Shown one piece after another: positions 1-4,322 of a stretch of 5,773 nucleotides of DNA. Where the stretch lies: positions 1-5,773 of the forward strand of contig PSPM01000029.1 in NCBI GenBank assembly GCA_004195435.1, written 5' to 3'. Source of the DNA: Candidatus Parvarchaeota archaeon. Lineage in GTDB: Archaea; Nanobdellota; Nanobdellia; Pacearchaeales; GW2011-AR1. The notes beneath the pieces were generated by a model. That model searched no databases. It saw nothing but the letters and a program-made list of their open reading frames with translations, and was not told the origin of the DNA. A program made the position numbers and the translations under genes. Numbering within the stretch: position 1 is the first letter of the stretch; each line of letters starts with the position of its first letter.

Positions 1-1
1 C

Positions 2-415
2 TTACCTTGGAAATTATTATTGCAAATGGGAAAAATTAAACCTAGCCCAGAAGCTATTGATAAATATATGAAATTTAGTGAACAAAGTGATGAACTAGTG
101 AAAAAAAGAATGATGGACGCTATGCAAGATATCTATTGGGGGATTGTGACCCCTACTCAAGCTTTGATGATGCTTTCTGGACAAGGACCTCCAGCTCCTA
201 AAACTATTGTGCAAGATGCTAAAAAATTATTTGTTCAAGAGCAAAAAATAATGAGTTTAAAAGATTTGAAAGTTTTGGAAAAAGCTGTTAAATATTACAA
301 AGATTATGAACACGGAAAACTAAAGAGCATTCCAGGGAAAGAAATTGATCTTTTATTAAAAGAAGCTGCCGAATATGATAAAAAAATGAAAAGCCTTCGA
401 AACAAACGTTACTGA
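2..415 (+). CDS. Probable nucleotidyltransferase/HEPN-like protein, middle part (5' cut by window edge, 3' frameshifted)
   Basis: The frame is open to the left edge (in-frame codons from 2), so the true start lies outside the window; the TTG at 20 is only a fallback start. About 137 residues are visible, mostly charged and helical, including the stretch TPTQALMMLSGQGPPAPKT. From memory this resembles the HEPN-like helical region after the nucleotidyltransferase domain in a family of archaeal proteins of roughly 400-500 aa. The catalytic domain, if present, would lie upstream and cannot be checked here. The frame ends at TGA 413-415, but the next frame continues the same kind of sequence: skipping one A in the run at 389-392 joins it to the 390-920 frame as ...DKKMKAFETNVTEE. 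I therefore read this as the upstream part of one gene. The family call is tentative; the coding call is firm. Confidence 0.6.
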   Translation, partial: LPWKLLLQMGKIKPSPEAIDKYMKFSEQSDELVKKRMMDAMQDIYWGIVTPTQALMMLSGQGPPAPKTIVQDAKKLFVQEQKIMSLKDLKVLEKAVKYYKDYEHGKLKSIPGKEIDLLLKEAAEYDKKMKSLRNKRY

Positions 416-920
416 AGAAGTTTTTGGTTTGCTAAAAAATATATTTGGAAATAAGGCTCGCTCTGTTTTAATTAAGGAGTTTGATAAAAAATTGGTAAAA
501 ACTGGGAAGATGCAAAAGAGATTTCTTCCTGTTTTAAAAAAAGTTGATTCAATTAAGCAAAAAATAAAATCTAAGAAATTAAGTCAAACTGAAATGGATC
601 TTGTAAGAAGAGAAGCTGGAGAACTTATTAGAGAATTAGTTGATTATTCACAAAGAAAAGAATTGGCATCTGTTGAAAAAGGAGTTATCTTTGTACAAGG
701 TAAAGATCGGAAAGGAGAAGTTGTTTTAACTGATATAGCTAGTTTTTTTGTTGAAGGTGGAAAGTTTAGGAAATTTACTGGTAAAGGTCTTGTTGATTCT
801 AATTCCGGGGAATTTGAAGATGCAATGAAAAAAACAGAGGATAGAACTAAAGTTAGTTTTGATTCTAACGTTTTGGATATTTTAAAGAAAGAAATTGGTG
901 AATTTAGTTTAACTATTTGA
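390..920 (+). CDS. C-terminal part of the same nucleotidyltransferase/HEPN-like protein, displaced by a frameshift
   Basis: The open frame runs from just after a TGA at 387-389 to TGA 918-920. It has no early ATG; the first usable start is TTG at 429, giving 163 aa, and the first in-frame ATG is at 510. Lack of a promoter, the weak start and continuity with the preceding frame argue that this is the tail of one gene. The protein has a lysine-rich helical part (VRREAGELIRELVDYSQRK) followed by a likely beta-rich end (KGVIFVQGKDRKGEVVLTD). I recall a similar C-terminal arrangement (an 'R.. R.FIR.LVEY.QRK' helix followed by short strands) in archaeal nucleotidyltransferase-domain proteins, but could not check this. 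The stop codon overlaps the first GAAATAAGG repeat, so the inserted cassettes begin exactly at the end of this gene without altering its protein. Confidence 0.6.
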   Translation, partial: KAFETNVTEEVFGLLKNIFGNKARSVLIKEFDKKLVKTGKMQKRFLPVLKKVDSIKQKIKSKKLSQTEMDLVRREAGELIRELVDYSQRKELASVEKGVIFVQGKDRKGEVVLTDIASFFVEGGKFRKFTGKGLVDSNSGEFEDAMKKTEDRTKVSFDSNVLDILKKEIGEFSLTI

Positions 921-927
921 AATAAGG
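919..927. repeat. 9-bp direct repeat GAAATAAGG, copy 1 (left boundary of cassette A)
   Basis: GAAATAAGG begins on the second base of the upstream gene's TGA stop codon. Together with the following TGCATTGTT it forms an 18-base string that recurs exactly at 1990-2007. It is read as a target-site duplication at the left edge of the accessory region. Confidence 0.75.
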
Positions 928-969
928 TGCATTGTTAAGTTTATTAAGCGAAAATGGTATAATTTTTCC

Positions 970-1941
970 TTAATAAATTGCTAAGAAAACTGTGTATCCA
1001 ACAAAAATAAGATACATGAAGAGCAATATTCCTGCTTGTTTTTTATCTAAGGTATGATCATCTGCGAAAAAGTAAAGTAAAATTATTGTTGAACCTAGCA
1101 ATCCCAAAATAATTTCTAGATTTGAAAAGGTGATGCTCACTGCCCCTTTATAGAGTACATAAATAAGAAGGGGTAATCCTATTCCTACAAGAATATCGAA
1201 AACATTTGAACCGAAAACATTTGAAGTCGCGTCATCTATATCTCCTTTTTTTGCATTCGCTATAGATATAACAGTATCTGGTATTGATGTGGCTGCAGCA
1301 ATTATGGTAAAGGCTATTATTATTGGTGATATTTCTAAAATATTTGCCAATTCTATTGCTGAATCAGTAAGAAAAAATGTAAAAATTCCTATAATGCCTA
1401 TTAGGAAAAGGAAAATTGAAAGTTCTTTTGCTAATTTAATTTCGCCCATTTTCTTTGGGCTATTCTTTTTTTTATGGACTTTTGTATGGCTAATTATATC
1501 TTTGAGATATAGAAGATAAATAAATAATAGAAATAAAGCTATGAATAATCCCCATGTTTTAAAATACAATAATAAAACTATTAATATAAAAACTGAAATC
1601 ATATAATATAGTGCATCTCTGCTGATAACTTTTTTAGAAACTTTAAATGCGACAGGTGCAACAAAAACACAAATTCCTGGAATGACTAGCAAATTAAATA
1701 ATGCTGAACCGGCTATAGTCCCAATCCCTACTTCAAATTGTTTGAAAATAATCACGGAATAGAGTGCCACAAGTAACTCTGGAAGGGAACTTGCAATAGC
1801 ATCAAAAGTTGCTCCCTTAACATCGCGAGGTAAATTAAAATAATCGCCGATTTTAGAAGAACTCTCTGCAAATTTATTTCCTGCAAGGTAGATTGCAAAA
1901 CTAGAAACCAATATAATTCCTAATGCTATTAATAACCCCAT
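970..1941 (-). CDS. Sodium/calcium (cation/Ca2+) exchanger, CaCA superfamily, NCKX-like
   Basis: This is a 323-aa integral membrane antiporter expected to exchange Ca2+ for Na+ (possibly with K+) across the cytoplasmic membrane. Both CaCA alpha repeats are present. Alpha-1 (about residues 43-92) has SSLPE with E55, then GIGTIAGSALFN with N83. Alpha-2 (about 207-262) has TSIPD with D222, then GSNVFD with D249. They align with the ion-coordinating Glu/Asn and Glu/Asp positions of the Methanocaldococcus exchanger NCX_Mj, with Asp replacing the second Glu. The PD and GSNxFD patterns and GIGTIxGSAxFN resemble eukaryotic NCKX proteins. A basic, probably cytoplasmic loop (about 147-172) separates the halves. 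Length suits a prokaryotic exchanger with about ten helices. The ATG start is supported by a TATA box about 27 nt upstream. The gene is alone in cassette A. K+ dependence is not predictable from sequence alone. Confidence 0.93.
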   Translation of the reverse strand: MGLLIALGIILVSSFAIYLAGNKFAESSSKIGDYFNLPRDVKGATFDAIASSLPELLVALYSVIIFKQFEVGIGTIAGSALFNLLVIPGICVFVAPVAFKVSKKVISRDALYYMISVFILIVLLLYFKTWGLFIALFLLFIYLLYLKDIISHTKVHKKKNSPKKMGEIKLAKELSIFLFLIGIIGIFTFFLTDSAIELANILEISPIIIAFTIIAAATSIPDTVISIANAKKGDIDDATSNVFGSNVFDILVGIGLPLLIYVLYKGAVSITFSNLEIILGLLGSTIILLYFFADDHTLDKKQAGILLFMYLIFVGYTVFLAIY

Positions 1942-1964
1942 GTTGAAATTAAAATATGTAGAAG

Positions 1965-1970
1965 TTTAAA
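1965..1970 (-). promoter_or_regulatory. TATA box for the exchanger gene
   Basis: On the minus strand CCTTTTAAACTTC contains TTTAAA centred about 27 nt upstream of the ATG at 1941, which predicts a leaderless mRNA. It lies about 20 bp inside the right end of cassette A, so the cassette carries its own promoter. The adjacent AGGTTAA (1971-1977) matches half of the palindrome at 2220-2233, possibly by chance. Confidence 0.5.
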
Positions 1971-1989
1971 AGGTTAATGTTGCAATGCA

Positions 1990-1998
1990 GAAATAAGG
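1990..1998. repeat. 9-bp direct repeat GAAATAAGG, copy 2 (junction between cassettes A and B)
   Basis: This copy is a hybrid junction. To its left, CAATGCA plus the repeat (1983-1998, 16 bases) is identical to the right end of cassette B at 3985-4000. To its right, the repeat plus TGCATTGTT (1990-2007, 18 bases) is identical to the left end of cassette A at 919-936. This is the pattern expected where the right end of one element abuts the left end of another at a shared target site. Confidence 0.8.
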
Positions 1999-2020
1999 TG
2001 CATTGTTGCATAAGCGGGAG
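1999..2020 (+). repeat. Left terminal inverted repeat of cassette B
   Basis: It begins TGCATTGTTGC and ends GGGAG. Against the reverse complement of 3970-3991 the first 11 bases and last 5 are identical, and 18 of 22 match overall. It follows direct-repeat copy 2 directly. Confidence 0.75.
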
Positions 2021-2031
2021 TTATCTTGACT

Positions 2032-2037
2032 AAAAAA
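2032..2037 (-). terminator. T-run terminator after the zinc-ribbon gene
   Basis: On the minus strand six T residues follow the TAA stop directly (TAATTTTTTAG). Archaeal RNA polymerase commonly terminates at such U-runs without a strong hairpin. The run is short and the surrounding DNA is AT-rich, so this is only suggestive. Confidence 0.3.
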
Positions 2038-2181
2038 TTATTTCTTCTTAGGTTTATTCCACCTAGCAGTTTTACATTTAGGACAGATAAGAGGTCTTTC
2101 ATCTCCTCTTTTCATCCAAATGTGTCCGCATTTTTCACACCTATAGACTTCTTCGTTTCCAAATACTTTCTGGATTGCCAT
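2038..2181 (-). CDS. Small zinc-ribbon protein (47 aa)
   Basis: This short gene encodes 47 aa with two CxxC knuckles: CEKC (C15, C18) and CPKC (C33, C36), 14 residues apart, as in a rubredoxin/ribbon fold binding one Zn2+. The pattern YRCEKCGHIW...CPKCKTARWNKP is typical of tiny archaeal zinc ribbons of unknown or DNA/RNA-binding role, some of which, as I recall, lie beside toxin or transposase genes. The ATG start is supported by a TATA box about 25 nt upstream, giving a leaderless message. It is divergent from the transposase and shares its control region, so a role as element regulator is possible but unproven. An alternative is a small translation- or stress-related ribbon carried as cargo. 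Confidence 0.8.
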   Translation of the reverse strand: MAIQKVFGNEEVYRCEKCGHIWMKRGDERPLICPKCKTARWNKPKKK

Positions 2182-2200
2182 GATTATTAGAAAGAACTGA

Positions 2201-2210
2201 GATATATAAA
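2201..2210 (-). promoter_or_regulatory. TATA box for the zinc-ribbon gene
   Basis: On the minus strand the sequence reads TTTATATATC, centred about 25 nt upstream of the ATG at 2181, which places initiation at or next to the start codon. Confidence 0.6.
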
Positions 2211-2219
2211 GTTTACTAT

Positions 2220-2233
2220 TTAGGTTAACCTAA
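2220..2233. promoter_or_regulatory. 14-bp perfect palindrome TTAGGTTAACCTAA, candidate operator
   Basis: This dyad lies between the two divergent TATA boxes (2201-2210 minus, 2245-2253 plus), where a bound dimer could influence both promoters. Its right half continues as ACCTAATAA (2228-2236), which recurs twice downstream of the plus-strand TATA box. Confidence 0.5.
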
Positions 2234-2237
2234 TAAC

Positions 2238-2253
2238 CGAAATGTTTATATAG
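2238..2253 (+). promoter_or_regulatory. BRE/TATA promoter of the transposase
   Basis: CGAAATGTTTATATAG combines a purine/A-rich BRE-like stretch with the TATA box TTTATATA. Initiation about 25 nt downstream (near 2274-2278) would leave a leader of roughly 55-60 nt before the ATG at 2333, unlike the leaderless neighbours. Confidence 0.6.
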
Positions 2254-2259
2254 TAGTAT

Positions 2260-2285
2260 TACCTATTAAGTATACCTAATAAGTA
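2260..2285 (+). promoter_or_regulatory. Tandem 13-bp repeats over the predicted transposase transcription start, candidate operators
   Basis: TACCTATTAAGTA (2260-2272) is followed immediately by TACCTAATAAGTA (2273-2285), with one mismatch. Both contain the ACCTAATAA-type motif also found at 2228-2236. Position over the start site fits repression by blocking polymerase. Confidence 0.5.
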
Positions 2286-2292
2286 AATATAA

Positions 2293-2310
2293 GGGACTCC
2301 GAGGAGCCCC
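2293..2310 (+). promoter_or_regulatory. GC-rich leader hairpin before the transposase
   Basis: GGGACTCCGAGGAGCCCC can fold with GGGACTC pairing to GAGCCCC (one A-C mismatch) around the loop CGAG. It lies inside a GC-rich island (about 2291-2330) in otherwise AT-rich DNA, ending 22 nt before the ATG. It may limit transposase translation. It is too far from the start to be an ordinary Shine-Dalgarno site, although GGAG lies within it. Confidence 0.4.
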
Positions 2311-2332
2311 AATTTCACCCGTCGTCAAACAA

Positions 2333-3256
2333 ATGAAATCAAAACATATAATTCAAGAGAAGTATAAAAATGTTACTTGTCCTAGTTGCAATTTTAAAAA
2401 ATTAAAGAAAGATGGAAAAAGAAAAACAAAACATAGAGGAGAAATACAACGATACAAATGTAAGAATTGCAAACTAAGATTTGTTCTTGATGAGGGGTTT
2501 TATAGAATGAGGAATCACGAAAAGAAAATAACTCTTTGTATGGATTTATATTACAATGGAATGTCTTTTAGAAAAATCCAAGAGCATCTAAAGACGTTCT
2601 ATCCAAAGAATTGTCATTATTCAACTGCTTATCGTTGGATTGTAAAATACTCAATGATGATAAGCAACTTAACAAATAATTTACAAGTTAAGTCTGGAAT
2701 TGAGTTGCAAAGTGATGAAATGGAATATCACAGAAGAATAAGCAAATACGAGAAAGGAAGAGAACAAAATTGGTTTGTTGATGTAATGGATACAACAACA
2801 AGATTTATTGTAAGTTCTGGTTATATGAGAAGTAGAACAATAGACAGCATGGTTAAAGTTTTGAAAAGAGGAAAGTTTGCTACACAAGAACAAGTTAAAA
2901 TTGTTACGACAGACGGATTAAGAGGTTATCCAAGAATGTTAAAAAAGAGTTTTGGATTAAAAACTCATTGGAATCACAAAAGCCCAATAATTCATAATGT
3001 TGTTATTGCTTCAGAAAGAGGTTTCAATCATTATATTGAGAGATTACACAATAGTATTAGAGAAAGAACAAAAGTTATGAGGGGTTTTCACGGTTGTATG
3101 GAGTCTGCGTCTGCAATCATGAAAGGTTATGAGATTTACTACAATTTCATAAGAAAACATCAGGGAATAGGTTGTTGTCCTTATGAATTAGCTATTCCTA
3201 ATTTGGAGTTAGGAAAGAATAGATGGCTGGATTTGATAAAGCTGAGTAAGGTCTAA
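2333..3256 (+). CDS. DDE-type transposase/integrase with N-terminal zinc ribbon
   Basis: The 307-aa protein has an N-terminal zinc ribbon (CPSC at C16/C19, CKNC at C43/C46), a probable helix-turn-helix (about 66-105, YNGMSFRKIQEHL...STAYRWI) and an RNase H-like catalytic core. Candidate catalytic acids are D128 (QSDEME), D194 (TTDGLRGY) and E236 (YIERLHN), with a 41-residue gap between the last two. The tail ERTKVMRGF...YYNFIRKHQG is typical of IS6/rve-like transposases that end ...HxGxxPxE. A ribbon plus DDE core in a single frame also recalls IS1- and IS1595-type enzymes, so the family is not fixed. No internal stop or frameshift is seen. The frame stays open upstream to 2270 without any ATG, GTG or TTG codon, which supports the ATG at 2333. 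The enzyme should act on the TIRs of cassette B and perhaps on cassette A. Confidence 0.9.
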   Translation: MKSKHIIQEKYKNVTCPSCNFKKLKKDGKRKTKHRGEIQRYKCKNCKLRFVLDEGFYRMRNHEKKITLCMDLYYNGMSFRKIQEHLKTFYPKNCHYSTAYRWIVKYSMMISNLTNNLQVKSGIELQSDEMEYHRRISKYEKGREQNWFVDVMDTTTRFIVSSGYMRSRTIDSMVKVLKRGKFATQEQVKIVTTDGLRGYPRMLKKSFGLKTHWNHKSPIIHNVVIASERGFNHYIERLHNSIRERTKVMRGFHGCMESASAIMKGYEIYYNFIRKHQGIGCCPYELAIPNLELGKNRWLDLIKLSKV

Positions 3257-3267
3257 AACGAAAAGAG

Positions 3268-3292
3268 TTTTAAATACTATCTTTTTAGTATT
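3268..3292 (+). promoter_or_regulatory. Promoter with overlapping dyad before the Spy-like gene
   Basis: TTTTAAATA (3268-3276) is a TATA box about 27 nt before the ATG at 3299. The inverted repeat AATACTA (3273-3279) / TAGTATT (3286-3292), with loop TCTTTT, overlaps it. This could be a repressor site, or, with its T-run, a termination signal for the transposase transcript. The passenger therefore has separate expression. Confidence 0.5.
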
Positions 3293-3298
3293 AATATT

Positions 3299-3928
3299 AT
3301 GAAAAAAAAACAATTAACTATTATTTTGATTCTAATTGCTGTTGGGATCCTTGTTATTTATAGTTTTCAATCTAGCAATATCAAAGAAAGCAGTGAAAAC
3401 ACAATATCACCCTATGTTGGTCAAGAGACAAGAGGAATAAAATCACTTTCACAACAAGATGTCGAAGGGTTACTTATTGGAACGGGAACTCCGTTTGGAG
3501 GCATGGCTAAACTTGCTGAATTAAATGGCTATCCGGGTCCGAGACATGTTTTAGATTTAGCAGATGAATTAGAGTTAACCAACAGTCAAGAAAATCAGAT
3601 TGAATTAGTTTATAACGAAATGAATTCTGAAGCGATTATATTAGGGGGGGAAATTATTTCTACTGAGCAAGAATTAGATAATAGTTTTGATGGTGACTCT
3701 ATTACAAGTGATTACCTTGAAGACAAAATTGATGAAAGTGCCAAGATATATGGAGAACTCCGAAATGTTCATTTACAAGCACACTTAAAAATGATAGATA
3801 TTCTAACTTATGAACAAGTTCAAAAATACAACAAACTAAGAGGATATAGTTCTAATGAAGATCCTTGTGAAAATGTTCCTGAAGGACACGACCCCATAAT
3901 GTGGAGAATGCACAATAATTGTGAGTAA
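3299..3928 (+). CDS. Spy/CpxP-like (LTxxQ) extracytoplasmic protein
   Basis: The 209-aa protein has a lysine start and one hydrophobic segment (residues about 6-23), indicating a signal or N-terminal anchor and an outside location. The rest is mostly helical with two LTxxQ motifs of the Spy/CpxP family: LTNSQ (93-97) and LTYEQ (169-173, followed by VQKYNKLRGY). The segments LAELNGYPGPRHVLDLADEL and RNVHLQAHLK match, from memory, a bacterial branch annotated as Spy/CpxP refolding chaperone or periplasmic heavy-metal sensor. The tail has two Cys (190, 208) and two His (197, 205), possibly metal-binding or a disulfide. The known family binds unfolded or stress-exposed envelope proteins or acts in metal response; which applies here is unknown. 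Presence in an archaeal mobile cassette suggests transfer from bacteria. The start is supported by a TATA box about 27 nt upstream. Confidence 0.8.
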   Translation: MKKKQLTIILILIAVGILVIYSFQSSNIKESSENTISPYVGQETRGIKSLSQQDVEGLLIGTGTPFGGMAKLAELNGYPGPRHVLDLADELELTNSQENQIELVYNEMNSEAIILGGEIISTEQELDNSFDGDSITSDYLEDKIDESAKIYGELRNVHLQAHLKMIDILTYEQVQKYNKLRGYSSNEDPCENVPEGHDPIMWRMHNNCE

Positions 3929-3969
3929 CTAATAATTTTAGTGATTGCCCCTCATAGAGTATCGTTTAG

Positions 3970-3991
3970 CTCCCTTTAACGCAACAATGCA
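3970..3991 (-). repeat. Right terminal inverted repeat of cassette B
   Basis: On the plus strand it starts CTCCC and ends GCAACAATGCA; it is the inverted partner of 1999-2020 (18 of 22 matches). Direct-repeat copy 3 follows directly. Confidence 0.75.
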
Positions 3992-4000
3992 GAAATAAGG
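3992..4000. repeat. 9-bp direct repeat GAAATAAGG, copy 3 (right boundary of cassette B)
   Basis: This copy immediately follows CAATGCA. It ends four bases before the CTTTAAAAAG TATA box of the ribosomal operon, so the duplication leaves the bases next to that promoter as they would be in an empty site. Confidence 0.8.
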
Positions 4001-4004
4001 CAAT

Positions 4005-4014
4005 CTTTAAAAAG
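4005..4014 (+). promoter_or_regulatory. TATA box of the eL33-uL16 operon
   Basis: CTTTAAAAAG lies about 28 nt before the ATG at 4038, fitting leaderless or very short-leader transcription. Any BRE would overlap the AAGGCAAT just upstream, partly supplied by direct-repeat copy 3. Confidence 0.55.
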
Positions 4015-4037
4015 CCGAATTTTCTAGAAGAAATAAT

Positions 4038-4322
4038 ATGAAAGGTATAGTAGTTCAATTCAGAAGGGGGAGAAAAAGAATACATGAAAGGCATTATTTA
4101 CTAGATGTAGGCTTGACAAACAAAGAAGAAGCTAAGAAATTGGCTGGAAAGGTTGTTGTTTGGAAAAGCTCTGGAGGAAAAGAAATCAAAGGAGTTATAT
4201 CTGATTCTCATGGTAATAAAGGACTACTTAGGGCCATTTTTGAAAAAGGATTACCTGGACAAGCTATAACGACCGAAATTAATATTGAAGATTCCGATAA
4301 AAAAAAGGAAATCAAGAAATAA
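4038..4322 (+). CDS. rpl35ae: Large-subunit ribosomal protein eL33 (L35Ae)
   Basis: The 94-aa protein matches the archaeal/eukaryotic L35Ae family over its length: GIVVQFRRGRKRIHERHYLLDV near the N-terminus is represented by its conserved FRRGR...H..H pattern, followed by NKEEAKKLAGKVVVW, GKEIKGVI, HGNKGLLRA and FEKGLPGQA. It is a component of the 50S subunit, where the beta-barrel contacts rRNA. The acidic/lysine-rich end (EDSDKKKEIKK) is a short extension. Its stop codon shares one base with the start of the uL16 gene (TAATG), so the two are cotranscribed and probably translationally coupled. The ATG is favoured by the TATA box spacing. Confidence 0.95.
   Translation: MKGIVVQFRRGRKRIHERHYLLDVGLTNKEEAKKLAGKVVVWKSSGGKEIKGVISDSHGNKGLLRAIFEKGLPGQAITTEINIEDSDKKKEIKK

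Larger units (their letters stand above)
928..1989. mobile_element. Cassette A: 1,062-bp transposase-less insertion carrying a cation exchanger
   Basis: The segment lies between direct-repeat copies 1 and 2. It starts TGCATTGTTAAG and ends GTTGCAATGCA, so its ends are inverted for 7 bp (TGCATTG/CAATGCA); further inward only scattered matches are seen. Its sole gene is the minus-strand exchanger with its own promoter near the right end. With no transposase or recombinase it resembles a mobile insertion cassette that would depend on an enzyme supplied in trans, most plausibly that of cassette B. The short inverted ends make this call weaker than that for cassette B. A chance or duplicated boundary cannot be excluded, although the identical flanking repeats are hard to explain otherwise. 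Confidence 0.55.
1999..3991. mobile_element. Cassette B: 1,993-bp transposon with zinc-ribbon, DDE transposase and Spy/CpxP-like genes
   Basis: The boundaries are set by 22-bp terminal inverted repeats (1999-2020 and 3970-3991, 18 of 22 matching) and flanking 9-bp direct repeats GAAATAAGG (1990-1998, 3992-4000). Inside are a minus-strand zinc-ribbon gene, a plus-strand DDE transposase and a plus-strand secreted or anchored Spy/CpxP-like protein with its own promoter. The two extra genes make it an insertion sequence with passengers rather than a plain IS. Zinc-ribbon-containing IS1- and IS1595-type transposases and IS6-type enzymes generate 8-9 bp duplications; the exact family is left open. 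The TIR core TGCATTGTTGC loosely resembles IS6-family ends, which typically contain TGTTGCA. An intact transposase suggests it may be active. Confidence 0.75.

Noticed and set aside
1289..1519. Plus-strand 76-codon open frame inside the exchanger gene.
   Set aside because: It is antisense to a clear membrane protein gene with conserved alpha repeats and has no promoter of its own, so it is a shadow frame.
1979..2009. Hairpin around 1983-2004 (CAATGC, loop, GCATTG) as a transcription terminator or RNA element.
   Set aside because: The pairing is explained by a right cassette end abutting a left cassette end across the GAAATAAGG repeat. The copies at 919 and 3992 each keep only one arm, which fits element boundaries rather than a folded RNA.
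2681..2893. Minus-strand 70-codon open frame within the transposase.
   Set aside because: It is antisense to the catalytic core of the transposase and lacks promoter and family features.
2212..3290. A smaller IS consisting of the transposase alone with its own terminal repeats.
   Set aside because: No inverted repeats were found bracketing only the transposase; the best TIR pair with flanking duplications is 1999-2020/3970-3991.
1996..3993. Reading cassette B as a standard IS6 element starting at GG with an 8-bp duplication.
   Set aside because: Including the GG breaks the inverted symmetry (left ...GGTGCATT, right AATGCAGA...). The 9-bp duplication with TGCATTG ends fits both sides without mismatch.
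3943..4005. Possible tRNA-like gene: GATTGCC (3943-3949) pairs with GGCAATC (3999-4005) like a 7-bp acceptor stem.
   Set aside because: It is only 63 nt, has no D-arm or GTTCGA-type T-arm on either strand, and the 3' arm spans the direct-repeat/chromosome boundary. The pairing is probably chance.
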